NCBI RefSeq assembly: GCF_002165135.1 | Contig: NZ_NFZQ01000019.1 | Coordinates: forward strand, 16,315 to 80,314 | DNA: 64,000 nt | Direction: 5' to 3' | From: Pseudomonas sp. SID14000 | GTDB taxonomy: Bacteria > Pseudomonadota > Gammaproteobacteria > Pseudomonadales > Pseudomonadaceae | Shown: piece after piece, positions 8,325 to 17,250 of the stretch | Layout of the letters: each line of letters starts with the position of its first letter | How positions within the stretch are numbered: the first letter of the stretch is position 1 | The notes under the pieces: generated by a model | What the model was told of the DNA's origin: nothing | Database searches by the model: none | The model's input: the letters and a program-made list of their open reading frames with translations, nothing else | Program-made: the position numbers and the translations under genes

Positions 8325-9503
8325 ATGAACGACGTGGTCATCGTCGCCGCAACCCGTACCGCCATCGGTAGCTTCCAGGGCGCCCTGGCCACTGTGCCTG
8401 CGGTCGACCTCGGTGCCGCCGTGATCAAGCGCCTGCTGGAGCAGACCGGGCTGGCCCCGGCGCAGGTCGACGAAGTCATCCTCGGCCAGGTGCTTACCGC
8501 CGGCGCCGGACAGAACCCGGCACGCCAGGCGGCGATCAAGGCCGGCCTGCCCTTCAGCGTACCGGCATTGACCCTGAACAAGGTCTGTGGCTCGGGCCTC
8601 AAAGCCCTGCACCTGGCCGCCCAGGCCATCCGCTGCGGTGATGCCGAGGTGGTCATCGCCGGCGGCCAGGAAAACATGAGCCTTGCCCCCTATGTGATGC
8701 CCTCGGCCCGCACCGGCCAGCGCATGGGCCATGGCCAGTTGATCGACAGCATGATCACCGATGGCCTGTGGGATGCCTTCAACGACTACCACATGGGTAT
8801 CACCGCCGAAAACCTGGTGGACCAATACGGCCTCAGCCGTGAGCAGCAGGACGCCTTTGCTGCCGAGTCGCAACGCAAGGCGGTGGCGGCGATGGAGGCC
8901 GGCCGCTTCGATGATGAAATCACCCCGATCGTGCTGCCGCAGAAAAAGGGAGACCCCAAGGTCTTCGCGCGGGATGAACAGCCACGTCCGGATACCACCG
9001 CCGAATCCCTGGGCAAACTACGCCCGGCGTTCAAGAAGGACGGCAGCGTCACCGCCGGCAACGCCTCTAGCCTGAATGACGGCGCCGCCGCCGTACTGCT
9101 GATGAGCGCCGCCAAGGCAAAGGCCCTGGGCCTGCCAGTGCTGGCCAGGATCGCGGCTTACGCCAGTGCCGGTGTAGATCCGGCGATCATGGGCATCGGC
9201 CCGGTGTCGGCCACCCAGCGCTGCCTGGACAAGGCCGACTGGCAACTGGCCGAGTTGGACCTGATCGAAGCCAATGAAGCCTTTGCCGCGCAGGCGCTGG
9301 CCGTGGGCAAGGCGCTGGAATGGGATGCCACGCGGGTCAACGTGAATGGCGGGGCGATTGCCCTTGGCCACCCGATTGGTGCGTCCGGGTGCCGGGTGCT
9401 GGTGACCCTGCTGCACGAGATGATCAAGCGGGACGCCAGGAAAGGCCTGGCAACCCTGTGCATTGGTGGCGGGCAAGGCGTGGCCTTGGCAATCGAGCGT
9501 TGA
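8325..9503 (+). CDS. acetyl-CoA acetyltransferase (thiolase)
   Basis: A 392-residue thiolase that condenses or cleaves acetoacetyl-CoA/3-ketoacyl-CoA. The acyl-accepting Cys is in LNKVCGSGLKAL (near residue 88), followed by GGQENMS, the NEAFA block, GGAIALGHPIGASG and the second active-site Cys in CIGGGQG. These features match biosynthetic-type thiolases (PhaA/AtoB) rather than FadA. The start is the ATG at 8325 preceded by GGAG; an in-frame extension to 8268 lacks a ribosome site. It appears monocistronic, followed by a REP hairpin; pathway (ketone-body, PHA or branched degradation) cannot be decided from context. Confidence 0.93.
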   Translation: MNDVVIVAATRTAIGSFQGALATVPAVDLGAAVIKRLLEQTGLAPAQVDEVILGQVLTAGAGQNPARQAAIKAGLPFSVPALTLNKVCGSGLKALHLAAQAIRCGDAEVVIAGGQENMSLAPYVMPSARTGQRMGHGQLIDSMITDGLWDAFNDYHMGITAENLVDQYGLSREQQDAFAAESQRKAVAAMEAGRFDDEITPIVLPQKKGDPKVFARDEQPRPDTTAESLGKLRPAFKKDGSVTAGNASSLNDGAAAVLLMSAAKAKALGLPVLARIAAYASAGVDPAIMGIGPVSATQRCLDKADWQLAELDLIEANEAFAAQALAVGKALEWDATRVNVNGGAIALGHPIGASGCRVLVTLLHEMIKRDARKGLATLCIGGGQGVALAIER

Positions 9504-9527
9504 TCACAGATTGAATTGAACAGGCCT

Positions 9528-9559
9528 GGCCCTTTCGCGGGTAAACCCGCGAAGAGGCC
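9528..9559. repeat. single REP hairpin between convergent genes
   Basis: GGCC...TTCGCGGGT-AA-ACCCGCGAA..GGCC forms one REP hairpin in the 75-base gap between the convergent thiolase and metE genes. Confidence 0.8.
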
Positions 9560-9578
9560 AGTACAGGCAGCAAAAAAC

Positions 9579-11870
9579 TCAGGCAGTGGCACGCAGCTCA
9601 CGGGCAGCCGCGACCATGTTCACCAGCGCTGCCTCGGTCTCCGGCCAGGCACGGGTCTTCAGCCCGCAATCCGGGTTGACCCACAAGCGCTCGGCCGGGA
9701 TACGCCGGGCGGCCTTGCGCAGCAGCTTGACCATCTCCTCGCGGGTCGGCACCCGTGGCGAGTGAATGTCATACACACCCGGGCCGATCTCGTTAGGGTA
9801 GGCAAACCGCTCGAACGCCTCCAGCAGTTCCATGTCCGACCGCGAGGTCTCGATGGTGATCACGTCGGCATCCATCGCCGCGATCGACTCGATCACGTCG
9901 TTGAACTCGCTGTAGCACATGTGGGTGTGGATCTGGGTTTCGTCACGCACCCCCGAGGCGCACAGGCGGAAGGCCTCGGTGGCCCACTCCAGGTAATGAG
10001 CCCAGGCACCATGGCGCAGCGGCAGGCCTTCACGGAAGGCCGCTTCGTCGATCTGCACGATCCTGATACCCGCCGCTTCCAGATCGACTACTTCGTCGCG
10101 GATCGCCAGCGCCAGCTGGCGCGCCTGCACCTCGCGGCTCACGTCCTCACGCGGGAACGACCACATCAGCATGGTCACCGGGCCGGTCAGCATGCCCTTC
10201 ATCACCTTGCTGGTCAGGCCCTGGGCGTACTTGATCCATTCCACGGTCATGGCCTTTGGCCGACTCAGATCACCAACGATCACCGCAGGCTTCACACAGC
10301 GCGAACCATAGCTCTGCACCCAGCCGAATCGGGTGAATACATAACCATCGATCTGCTCAGCGAAGTACTCGACCATGTCGTTGCGCTCGGCCTCGCCATG
10401 CACCAGCACATCCAGGCCCAGGTCCTCCTGGATCATCACCGCATGGCGGATCTCGCTGTGCATGGCCTCGACGTAATCAGCCTCGGTCAACCTGCCCTGC
10501 TTGTAGGCCTGGCGTGCCAGGCGAATCGCCGATGTCTGCGGGAACGAACCGATGGTGGTGGTCGGAAACGCCGGCAGGTCGAGCCCCGCACGTTGCTTGA
10601 CGATACGTTGGGCAAACGCCGATTGGCGCTGGCTGTCAGCGGGCTTGATGGCCGCAAGGCGGGCTTGCACGGCAGGCTTGTGAATACGTGGTGAAGCGGC
10701 GCGGCTGGCCTGCACGGCCTGGCTCTGCGCCAGTGCAACGACCACATCATCGGCTTGCGGGGCATTGATGGCCTTGGCCAACAGCGCCACTTCCTGGCAC
10801 TTCTGTACGGCAAAGGCCAGCCAGCTGTGCAGCTCGGCATCGAGCTGGTCTTCACGGGCCAGGTCTACCGGGCTGTGCAGCAGTGAGCAGGACGGTGCCA
10901 CCCACAACCGCTCACCCAGGCGCTCGTGGGCATGGCGCAGTACCGCCAGCGCCTTTTCCAGGTCGCAGCGCCAGACGTTGCGGCCGTTGACCAGCCCCAG
11001 CGACAGCACCTTGTAGGCCGGCAGGCGGTCGAGGATGGTCGGGTACTGCTCGGGCGCCCGCACCAAGTCGATGTGCAAGCCATCGACCGGCAGGTTGGCG
11101 GCCAGGCCCAGGTTGTCTTCCAGGCCGCCGAAGTAGGTGGCGATCAGCTTCTTCAGTGGCGCCCGCTGAAGGATGTTGTAGACGCGCTCATAGGCGTTCT
11201 TCCAATCCTGAGGCAGGTCCAGGGCCAGGATCGGCTCATCGATCTGCACCCATTCCACACCTTGGGCAGCCAGGCGATTGAGGATCTGGTCATACAGCGG
11301 CAGCAGGCGATCGAGCAGCTCCAGCTTGTCGAAATCGCCACCCTTGGCCTTGCCCAGCCACAGGTAGGTCAGCGGGCCGATCACCACCGGCTTGACCGCG
11401 TGGCCCAAGGCCTGGGCTTCTGCCACTTCTTCGAACAGCTGCTCCCAGCTCAGGGCGAACTGCTGGTCGGCAGTGAACTCGGGGACAAGGTAGTGGTAGT
11501 TGGTGTCAAACCACTTGGTCATTTCCTGGGCGTGGGCACCGCCGCAGCAGGTGTCACCCACGGCGCCACGGGCCATGGCGAACAGGGTTTGCAGGGTTGG
11601 CCTGGCGCCGTCATGGCTGCGAAAGCGCTGCGGGATCACGCCGAAGGTCAACGAGTGGGTCAGCACCTGGTCGTACCAGGCGAAGTCGCCGACCGGCAGC
11701 AGTTCGATGCCGGCGTCTTTCTGCACCTGCCAGTGGCGGGCACGCAGCTCGCGGCCGACGGCGCGCAGGCCGGCTTCGTCGAGTTCACCTTTCCAGTAGG
11801 CTTCCTGAGCCTTTTTCAGCTCGCGGTCGCGGCCGATACGTGGAAAGCCCAGGTTGTGTGCCAGTGCCAT
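9579..11870 (-). CDS. metE: cobalamin-independent methionine synthase
   Basis: MetE transfers the methyl group of 5-methyltetrahydropteroyltri-glutamate to homocysteine, using zinc but no cobalamin. The protein is 763 residues from the ATG at 11870, which has AGGG at good distance; the longer in-frame start at 11891 does not. N-terminal LGFPRIGRDRELKKAQE is the family signature; the C-terminal barrel carries the zinc ligands in the HTHMCYSEF block and the late Cys in WVNPDCGLKTR. The divergent neighbour is a MetF-like gene, consistent with methyl-group supply. No metR regulator is adjacent, although tandem palindromes lie upstream. The enzyme is oxidation-sensitive and very abundant when B12 is lacking. 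Confidence 0.97.
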   Translation of the reverse strand: MALAHNLGFPRIGRDRELKKAQEAYWKGELDEAGLRAVGRELRARHWQVQKDAGIELLPVGDFAWYDQVLTHSLTFGVIPQRFRSHDGARPTLQTLFAMARGAVGDTCCGGAHAQEMTKWFDTNYHYLVPEFTADQQFALSWEQLFEEVAEAQALGHAVKPVVIGPLTYLWLGKAKGGDFDKLELLDRLLPLYDQILNRLAAQGVEWVQIDEPILALDLPQDWKNAYERVYNILQRAPLKKLIATYFGGLEDNLGLAANLPVDGLHIDLVRAPEQYPTILDRLPAYKVLSLGLVNGRNVWRCDLEKALAVLRHAHERLGERLWVAPSCSLLHSPVDLAREDQLDAELHSWLAFAVQKCQEVALLAKAINAPQADDVVVALAQSQAVQASRAASPRIHKPAVQARLAAIKPADSQRQSAFAQRIVKQRAGLDLPAFPTTTIGSFPQTSAIRLARQAYKQGRLTEADYVEAMHSEIRHAVMIQEDLGLDVLVHGEAERNDMVEYFAEQIDGYVFTRFGWVQSYGSRCVKPAVIVGDLSRPKAMTVEWIKYAQGLTSKVMKGMLTGPVTMLMWSFPREDVSREVQARQLALAIRDEVVDLEAAGIRIVQIDEAAFREGLPLRHGAWAHYLEWATEAFRLCASGVRDETQIHTHMCYSEFNDVIESIAAMDADVITIETSRSDMELLEAFERFAYPNEIGPGVYDIHSPRVPTREEMVKLLRKAARRIPAERLWVNPDCGLKTRAWPETEAALVNMVAAARELRATA

Positions 11871-11925
11871 GTCTTGTCCCTCAGCATGCATAAATGAATG
11901 AGGGGATTTTCCGGGCGCTGGTATC

Positions 11926-11960
11926 TTGAGACAAACTCAATAAATTTGAGATGAACTCAA
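11926..11960. promoter_or_regulatory. tandem palindromic operator upstream of metE
   Basis: Two palindromes, TTGAG-ACAAA-CTCAA (11926-11940) and TTGAG-ATGAA-CTCAA (11946-11960), have centres exactly 20 bases apart, two helical turns. They lie 56-90 bases upstream of the metE start. The shape resembles the LysR-type MetR site TGAA-N5-TTCA, but with G in place of the second A. Confidence 0.65.
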
Positions 11961-11988
11961 GGTTTTCTCATGTTCATGTTGTTGTGCT

Positions 11989-12081
11989 GCCTGTACCGGC
12001 CCTTTCGCGGCTAAAGCCGCTCCCACAGGTACCGCGCCACCCTGTAGGAGCGGCTTTAGCCGCGAAAGGGCCGGTACAGGC
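11989..12081. repeat. REP pair between metE and the MetF-like gene
   Basis: Inverted arms of about 38 bases with the core CGCGGCTAAAGCCGC and CTCCCACAG/CTGTAGGAG ends, a third sequence variant of the REP unit. It occupies the gap between the divergent metE and MetF-like genes, separating their promoters. With the tandem palindromes it accounts for most of the 314-base gap (11871-12184). Confidence 0.85.
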
Positions 12082-12184
12082 AACCCGGATGTCTCATTCA
12101 GAGCACCACCCTGCGCATCCGGACATGACCCCACCCGCCTTCTGCAGCACAATGCCACCCTGACCAAACCAGGTATCCGGCCCC

Positions 12185-13672
12185 ATGAGCCTGCTGAGAA
12201 CCGCGCTGCGCGAAAACACCTTTGTCTGCGTCATGGAGTTCGTCCCCAAGCCCTCCGCAGAACGCTTCACCGCCATGGACGCGATCCTGGCCCGTGCGCA
12301 CCTGTGCGGTTGGCCGATGACCGTGGCCATCGGCGACCGCGTCGGTAGCCCGCTGGACATGTCGCCACTGGACGCCCTCGCCTCGTTCAGCAACCCGGTA
12401 CCCGCCCTGCCGCACTTCTCCGGCAAGGACCGCGAACGCCACCACCTGCTCGCCCAACTGCAACGCATGGATGCTGCCGGCCTCGACCAGCTGTTGCTGC
12501 TCACCGGCGACCGCCTTCCGGGCCACCAGCCTGGCCAGCGCCCGGTGCGCTACCTGGAATCGGTCGCAGCCCTTCAGATCGCCCGCCAGGCCTGCCCGCA
12601 CTGGCTGCTTGGCGCTGCGCTGAACCCGTTCAAGTACTGCGAGGAAGAAGGCGGCGCCCAATACTTCAAGGCCGAGAAAAAGCTGGCGGCAGGCGCCGAC
12701 TTCCTCACCCTGCAACTGGGTTTCGATGCCGGCAAACACCAGGAAGCCATGCACTGGATGAGCCGCCAGGCCGCGCCCAGGCCGATGCTGGCCTGCCTGA
12801 TGAGCCTCACTCACGAGCGTGCGACGATGCTCGAGCACGTGGCCGGCGTGACCGTCACGCCGTCCATGCGCGACGTGCTGGACGCGGAAGCGGCGCAGTC
12901 CAAGGCCTTTGCCCAGGCGCGCAGCGTCGACCGCCTGGCCTTGCAGATCATCGGCGTGAAGCTGATGGGCTACGCCGGGGTGCATCTGTCGGGGGTTCAC
13001 GAACTCAAGCAACTGCTGGCCCTGGAGGCACGCATCGAGCACTGGCAGGCGCAAATCCACACGCTGGAACAATGGGCGCCGGCCTGGCAGGCCAGCTGGC
13101 AGATGCCCGGCCTGCCGGCAGTCAGCTTCCATCCGCCGCAGGCTAGCTGGCGCCAGGGCGAGTCACGGGTCGATGCCTCGTTCAAAGAAAAAGCACGCTA
13201 TCACCTGATGCACGGCATGCATTCGCTGCTGTTCAGTCGCCGCAATGGCCTGAGCAAGGCATTTGGCTGGGCCGTGCGCCAGCCGTTATGGGCCACACGC
13301 CTTGGCGCGCAGGTGCTGCACAAGGTGGAACACGCGGTGAAGCACCCGCTGGTAGGCTGCGACACCTGCGGCCGCTGCCGCCTGGAAGACACCCTCTACA
13401 TCTGCCCGGAAACCTGCCCCAAGGGCCTGGCCAATGGCCCCTGCGGCGGCACCGCGCTGAACCGCTGCGAGTTCGGCGACCGCGAGTGCATCCACAGCGT
13501 CAAGTACCGCACCGCCAAGGCGGTGCGGCAGACTGCGCTGCTGACCGAGCGCCTGATCCCGTGCATCGAGCTCGAGACACGCCACCGCAGCTCATGGCCG
13601 CAGTGGTTCCAGGCCCAGACGCCGCGTCAGCTCAGCCCGCAGCCAGCGCCTCGAACCCAGCCCGAATCGTAG
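12185..13672 (+). CDS. MetF-like barrel fused to cysteine-rich MTHFR C-terminal domain
   Basis: A 495-residue protein with two parts. Residues 1 to about 290 resemble the methylenetetrahydrofolate reductase barrel: EFVPKP near the N-terminus in the place of the catalytic Glu block, LLLLTGDRLPG, and KLAAGADFLTLQ. The C-terminal 120 residues contain eight Cys in the arrangement CDTCGRC, ICPETCPKG, GPCGG and RCEFGDREC, matching the MTHFR C-terminal family that is separate MetV in acetogens, where it carries iron-sulfur clusters. Function as a folate reductase is inferred; the Cys pattern suggests one or two 4Fe-4S clusters or zinc. It is divergent from metE, and its 3' end overlaps yjiA by 41 bases on the opposite strand. 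Confidence 0.82.
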   Translation: MSLLRTALRENTFVCVMEFVPKPSAERFTAMDAILARAHLCGWPMTVAIGDRVGSPLDMSPLDALASFSNPVPALPHFSGKDRERHHLLAQLQRMDAAGLDQLLLLTGDRLPGHQPGQRPVRYLESVAALQIARQACPHWLLGAALNPFKYCEEEGGAQYFKAEKKLAAGADFLTLQLGFDAGKHQEAMHWMSRQAAPRPMLACLMSLTHERATMLEHVAGVTVTPSMRDVLDAEAAQSKAFAQARSVDRLALQIIGVKLMGYAGVHLSGVHELKQLLALEARIEHWQAQIHTLEQWAPAWQASWQMPGLPAVSFHPPQASWRQGESRVDASFKEKARYHLMHGMHSLLFSRRNGLSKAFGWAVRQPLWATRLGAQVLHKVEHAVKHPLVGCDTCGRCRLEDTLYICPETCPKGLANGPCGGTALNRCEFGDRECIHSVKYRTAKAVRQTALLTERLIPCIELETRHRSSWPQWFQAQTPRQLSPQPAPRTQPES

Positions 13673-14609
13673 CTTCGGGCAGTTCGTCGGCGATGAACAC
13701 CATGACGCTCTCACGGACTTCACCCTCGGCCCACTCAGCATCCCAGTCGAAGCCGTAGAGTTTGAGCACGCCCTGGAACACCAGCTTGCGCGCTTCACCG
13801 GTAATGTTCAGCACGCCCTTGTAGCGCAGCAATTGCTTGCCATGGGTTTCCAGAAGTTCGTTCATGAAGTCGCTGAGGCGGTCGATGTCCAGCGCGGTTT
13901 CCGTGCGCAGCACCAAGGTGGAGATCCGGTCCGGGGTAGCGGGCTTGAGCAGCGGGCGTAGCGCCGGCTGCAGGTTCGCGCCCAGATCGGGGTTGAGGTT
14001 GAAACCACGCACATCCAGCAGTTCAGCCAGGTCGATGCGACCATGCTCGACCACACGGATCGCGGCCCGGCCATTGATGCGGGCCAGGCGCTCGCGCAGG
14101 GCCTCGACCGCAGCGGGCTCGACCAGGTCGGTCTTGCTCAGCAGCAGGCGATCGGCAAAGCCGACCTGGGCCTGGGCGATGGTCTGGGTCAGGTGCAGCT
14201 CGGCGTGGGCGGCATCGACCAGGGTGATGATGCCGTCGAGGATGTAGCGCTCACGCAGTTCCTCGTCGATGAAAAAGGTTTGGGCCACTGGCGCCGGGTC
14301 AGCCAGGCCGGTGCATTCGATTACCAGGCGGTCGAAGGCGATCTCGTCGGCATCCAGGCGTTCGAGCAGCAGGTACAAGGCGCGAGTGAGGTCGCCGTGG
14401 ATGCTGCAGCACACGCAACCATTGGCCAGGGTCATCACCTGCACCGGCTCGTCGCCCAGCAGTTGGCTGTCGATGCCGGCCTCGCTGAATTCGTTTTCGA
14501 TCACGGCGATCTTCAGGCCGTGCTCGGCCTTGAGCATGTGCTTGAGCAAGGTGGTCTTGCCGGCACCGAGGAAGCCAGTGAGTACGGTTACGGGGATAGG
14601 CGTCTGCAC
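13632..14609 (-). CDS. yjiA: COG0523 GTPase, YjiA-type
   Basis: A 325-residue G3E GTPase related to CobW and metal chaperones. Residues include the P-loop TGFLGAGKTTLL, the metal-binding CxCC in NGCVCCS and the ECTGLADP switch block, followed by a C-terminal CobW_C domain. The GTG start at 14609 is preferred because AGGAG lies eight bases before it; the ATG at 14618 directly abuts that ribosome site. The order cstA-yjiX-yjiA on this strand equals E. coli btsT-yjiX-yjiA, so this is the YjiA member rather than a cobalamin gene. A 44-bp perfect REP palindrome separates it from yjiX. Zinc or another metal is the likely cargo. Confidence 0.9.
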   Translation of the reverse strand: MQTPIPVTVLTGFLGAGKTTLLKHMLKAEHGLKIAVIENEFSEAGIDSQLLGDEPVQVMTLANGCVCCSIHGDLTRALYLLLERLDADEIAFDRLVIECTGLADPAPVAQTFFIDEELRERYILDGIITLVDAAHAELHLTQTIAQAQVGFADRLLLSKTDLVEPAAVEALRERLARINGRAAIRVVEHGRIDLAELLDVRGFNLNPDLGANLQPALRPLLKPATPDRISTLVLRTETALDIDRLSDFMNELLETHGKQLLRYKGVLNITGEARKLVFQGVLKLYGFDWDAEWAEGEVRESVMVFIADELPEATIRAGFEALAAG

Positions 14610-14656
14610 GCAGAACATCTCCTGTGCAGTGAAATGGACGGGGGGAGCGCGATCCC

Positions 14657-14773
14657 TGTAGGAGCGGCCTTGTGTCGCGATCGGGCCGCAACGCGGCCCC
14701 GGATTTTCAGCTTCGCAGCCAAAATTGCCGGGGCCGCGTTGCGGCCCGATCGCGACACAAGGCCGCTCCTACA
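14657..14773. repeat. very long perfect inverted repeat, second REP family
   Basis: Arms 14657-14700 and 14730-14773 are perfect inverted copies over 44 bases around a 29-base centre. The sequence (TGTAGGAGCGGCCTTGTGTC then GCGATCGGGCCGC) differs from the CGCGGGTAAACCCGC family. It lies inside the presumed cstA-yjiX-yjiA operon and would put a large hairpin in the transcript before yjiA. Confidence 0.9.
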
Positions 14774-14794
14774 CAGTACCGCGCTAGCCTGGAC

Positions 14795-14992
14795 TTAGCA
14801 GCACTTGGGCCCGGACTTGCCACCGTAACGCGCTTCCTGGCGCTCGCGGAAGAACTGCTCGTACGTCATGACCGGCTTGTCCGGGTGCTTGGTCTGCATA
14901 TGCTCGACGTAGTTGTCGTAGTCGGGCATGCCGACCATCAGGCGGGCTGCCTGCCCCAGGTATTTACCCAGTCGACCCAGGTCGTTGAACAT
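14795..14992 (-). CDS. yjiX: YbdD/YjiX family small protein
   Basis: A 65-residue DUF466 protein (LGKYLGQAARLMVGMPDYDNYVEHM then PDKPVMTYEQFFRERQEARYG) that ends in KCC. The family accompanies CstA/BtsT carbon-starvation transporters almost everywhere and is thought to assist them. It begins 13 bases after the cstA stop, so the two are co-transcribed. The molecular role is not known; the terminal Cys pair is conserved in the family. Confidence 0.9.
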   Translation of the reverse strand: MFNDLGRLGKYLGQAARLMVGMPDYDNYVEHMQTKHPDKPVMTYEQFFRERQEARYGGKSGPKCC

Positions 14993-15005
14993 CGCAGCAG
15001 TCCTC

Positions 15006-17072
15006 TCAAGCGTCAGGCAGGGCCTGGAACGGGGTTTCCTTGTCGGTGCGCTCCTTGCGGCCCAGGGCGGCGAAGCCGACCTTGACAGCGAAGAACAACA
15101 CGCTGAACACCACCACCAGGAACAGCACGGTCAGGCCGGCATTGGTGTAGGCGTTGAAGATCACGTGCTGCATCTGCCCGATGTCCTTGGCCGGGGCCAG
15201 TACCTGGCCGGCGTCCAGCGCGGTGCTGTACTTCTTGGCCAGGGCCAGGAAGCCGACCGCCGGGTTCGGGTCGAACAGCTTGATCAGGCCTGCGGTGGTG
15301 GTGCAGATCAGCAGCCACACGGCCGGCAGCAGGGTGACCCAGACATAGCGCTGGCGCTTCATCTTGATCAGCACCACGGTGCCGAGCATCAGGGCGATAC
15401 CGGCCAGCATCTGGTTGGAGATGCCGAACAGCGGCCACAGGGTGTTGATGCCACCCAGCGGGTCGATCACGCCCTGGTACAGCAGGTAGCCCCACAGCGC
15501 CACGCAGCCGGCAGTACCGATCAGGTTGGCGGTCCACGATTCGGTGCGTTTGAGCGCCGGCACGAAGCTGCCGAGCAGGTCCTGCAGCATGAAGCGCCCG
15601 GCACGTGTGCCAGCGTCTACCGCGGTGAGAATGAACAGCGCCTCGAACAGGATCGCGAAGTGGTACCAGAAGGCCATGGTGTTTTCACCCGGCAGCACCT
15701 GGTGCAGGATCTGCGCGATACCCACCGCCAGGGTCGGCGCACCACCGGCACGGGCCAGCACGGTATGCTCGCCAATATCGCGGGCGGTGGCTTCGAGCTG
15801 CTCAGGGGTGATCAGGAAGCCCCAGCTGCTCACCGTTTGCGCCACCGATGCCACGTCGGCACCGACCACCGCGGCAGGGCTGTTCATGGCGAAGTACACA
15901 CCCGGCTCGATCACCGAGGCGGCGACCATGGCCATGATGGCGACGAACGATTCCATCAGCATGCCGCCGTAGCCGATGTAGCGGGCGTTGGTTTCGTTGT
16001 CCAGCAGCTTCGGCGTGGTCCCCGAGGAGATCAGCGCGTGGAAGCCGGACACCGCGCCACAGGCGATGGTGATGAACAGGAACGGGAACAGGGTGCCCTT
16101 CCACACCGGCCCGGTGCCGTCGGTGAACTGGGTCAGCGCAGGCATTTTCAGCTCGGGTGCGATGATCAGGATACCGATGGCCAGGCCGACGATGGTGCCG
16201 ATCTTGAGGAAGGTCGACAGGTAGTCACGTGGCGCCAGTACCAGCCATACCGGCAGTACTGCGGCGACGAAGCCATAACCCACCAGCATCCAGGTGATCT
16301 GCACGCCGGTGAAGGTGAACGCCGGGCCCCAGGTCGGATCTGCGGCGATCTGCCCCCCCAGCCAGATCGAGGCCAGCAGCAGCACCACACCGATGACCGA
16401 GATTTCGCCGATGCGGCCCGGGCGGATATAGCGCATGTAGATGCCCATGAACATCGCGATCGGGATGGTCGCCATCACCGTGAACATGCCCCATGGGCTT
16501 TCGGCCAGGGCCTTGACCACGATCAGCGCCAGCACCGCGAGGATGATGATCATGATCAGGAAGCAGCCGAACAAGGCGATGGTGCCCGGGATGCGCCCCA
16601 TCTCCTCGCGCACCATGTCACCCAGCGAGCGGCCGTTGCGGCGAGTGGACAGGAACAGGACCATGAAGTCTTGCACTGCACCGGCCAGCACCACACCGGC
16701 AATCAGCCACAGCGTGCCCGGCAGGTAGCCCATCTGCGCGGCGAGTACCGGGCCGACCAGGGGGCCTGCGCCGGCGATGGCGGCGAAGTGGTGACCGAAG
16801 AGGATGTGTTTGTTGGTCGGGACGTAGTCCAGGCCGTCGTTGTTGAGCACCGCCGGGGTGGCACGGCGCGGGTCGAGCTGCATCACCTTGGTGGCGATGA
16901 ACAGGCTGTAGTAGCGATAGGCGACCAGGTAGAGGGCCACTGCCGCGACCACGATCCACAAGGCATTGATCGCCTCGCCGCGACGCAGGGCGACGACACC
17001 CAGCGCGCAGGCTCCTATGACTGCCAGCGCCAGCCACGGAATGTGGCGTAGCAGGCTATTATTGTTGTTCAT
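15006..17072 (-). CDS. cstA: CstA-family carbon starvation transporter
   Basis: A large integral membrane protein of 688 residues with about 16-18 hydrophobic segments. It belongs to the CstA/BtsT family that takes up pyruvate (BtsT) or peptides (CstA). Family blocks include FGHHFAAIAGAGPLVGPVLAAQMGYLPG, STRRNGRSLGDM, and HALISSGTTPKLLDNETNARYIGYGG. The start at 17072 has GGAAG seven bases upstream; a longer in-frame start at 17111 has none. Together with yjiX and yjiA it matches E. coli btsT-yjiX-yjiA, so pyruvate is the best guess. It is divergent from mapZ as in P. aeruginosa PA4605-PA4608. Confidence 0.92.
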   Translation of the reverse strand: MNNNNSLLRHIPWLALAVIGACALGVVALRRGEAINALWIVVAAVALYLVAYRYYSLFIATKVMQLDPRRATPAVLNNDGLDYVPTNKHILFGHHFAAIAGAGPLVGPVLAAQMGYLPGTLWLIAGVVLAGAVQDFMVLFLSTRRNGRSLGDMVREEMGRIPGTIALFGCFLIMIIILAVLALIVVKALAESPWGMFTVMATIPIAMFMGIYMRYIRPGRIGEISVIGVVLLLASIWLGGQIAADPTWGPAFTFTGVQITWMLVGYGFVAAVLPVWLVLAPRDYLSTFLKIGTIVGLAIGILIIAPELKMPALTQFTDGTGPVWKGTLFPFLFITIACGAVSGFHALISSGTTPKLLDNETNARYIGYGGMLMESFVAIMAMVAASVIEPGVYFAMNSPAAVVGADVASVAQTVSSWGFLITPEQLEATARDIGEHTVLARAGGAPTLAVGIAQILHQVLPGENTMAFWYHFAILFEALFILTAVDAGTRAGRFMLQDLLGSFVPALKRTESWTANLIGTAGCVALWGYLLYQGVIDPLGGINTLWPLFGISNQMLAGIALMLGTVVLIKMKRQRYVWVTLLPAVWLLICTTTAGLIKLFDPNPAVGFLALAKKYSTALDAGQVLAPAKDIGQMQHVIFNAYTNAGLTVLFLVVVFSVLFFAVKVGFAALGRKERTDKETPFQALPDA

Positions 17073-17250
17073 GGTTTGCTTCCAGCTGGTGGATTGGAAA
17101 AGACCGCCCATCGAGTCTAGGGCGAGTCATCGCGCATTGCCACACTTGCTTTGGTCTAGAGCCTCTGCGGCCAGATTGCGGTACCTGATGCACACGCCAC
17201 TCTAACTATAGTCAGGATGTCACCTGAGGACTTATCCGAGGATCTATCCC

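Noticed and set aside
11871..12184. Cobalamin riboswitch or metR gene expected beside metE
   Set aside because: No B12 box or LysR-type gene is present in the gap; it holds the tandem palindrome and a REP pair.
7305..14773. Regular palindromes considered as a CRISPR array
   Set aside because: The units are dispersed single or paired palindromes with no spacers of constant length and no cas genes; they are REP elements.
14928..17051. A 707-codon plus frame opposite cstA
   Set aside because: It is the shadow of the cstA codon pattern; the CstA blocks on the minus strand are clear.
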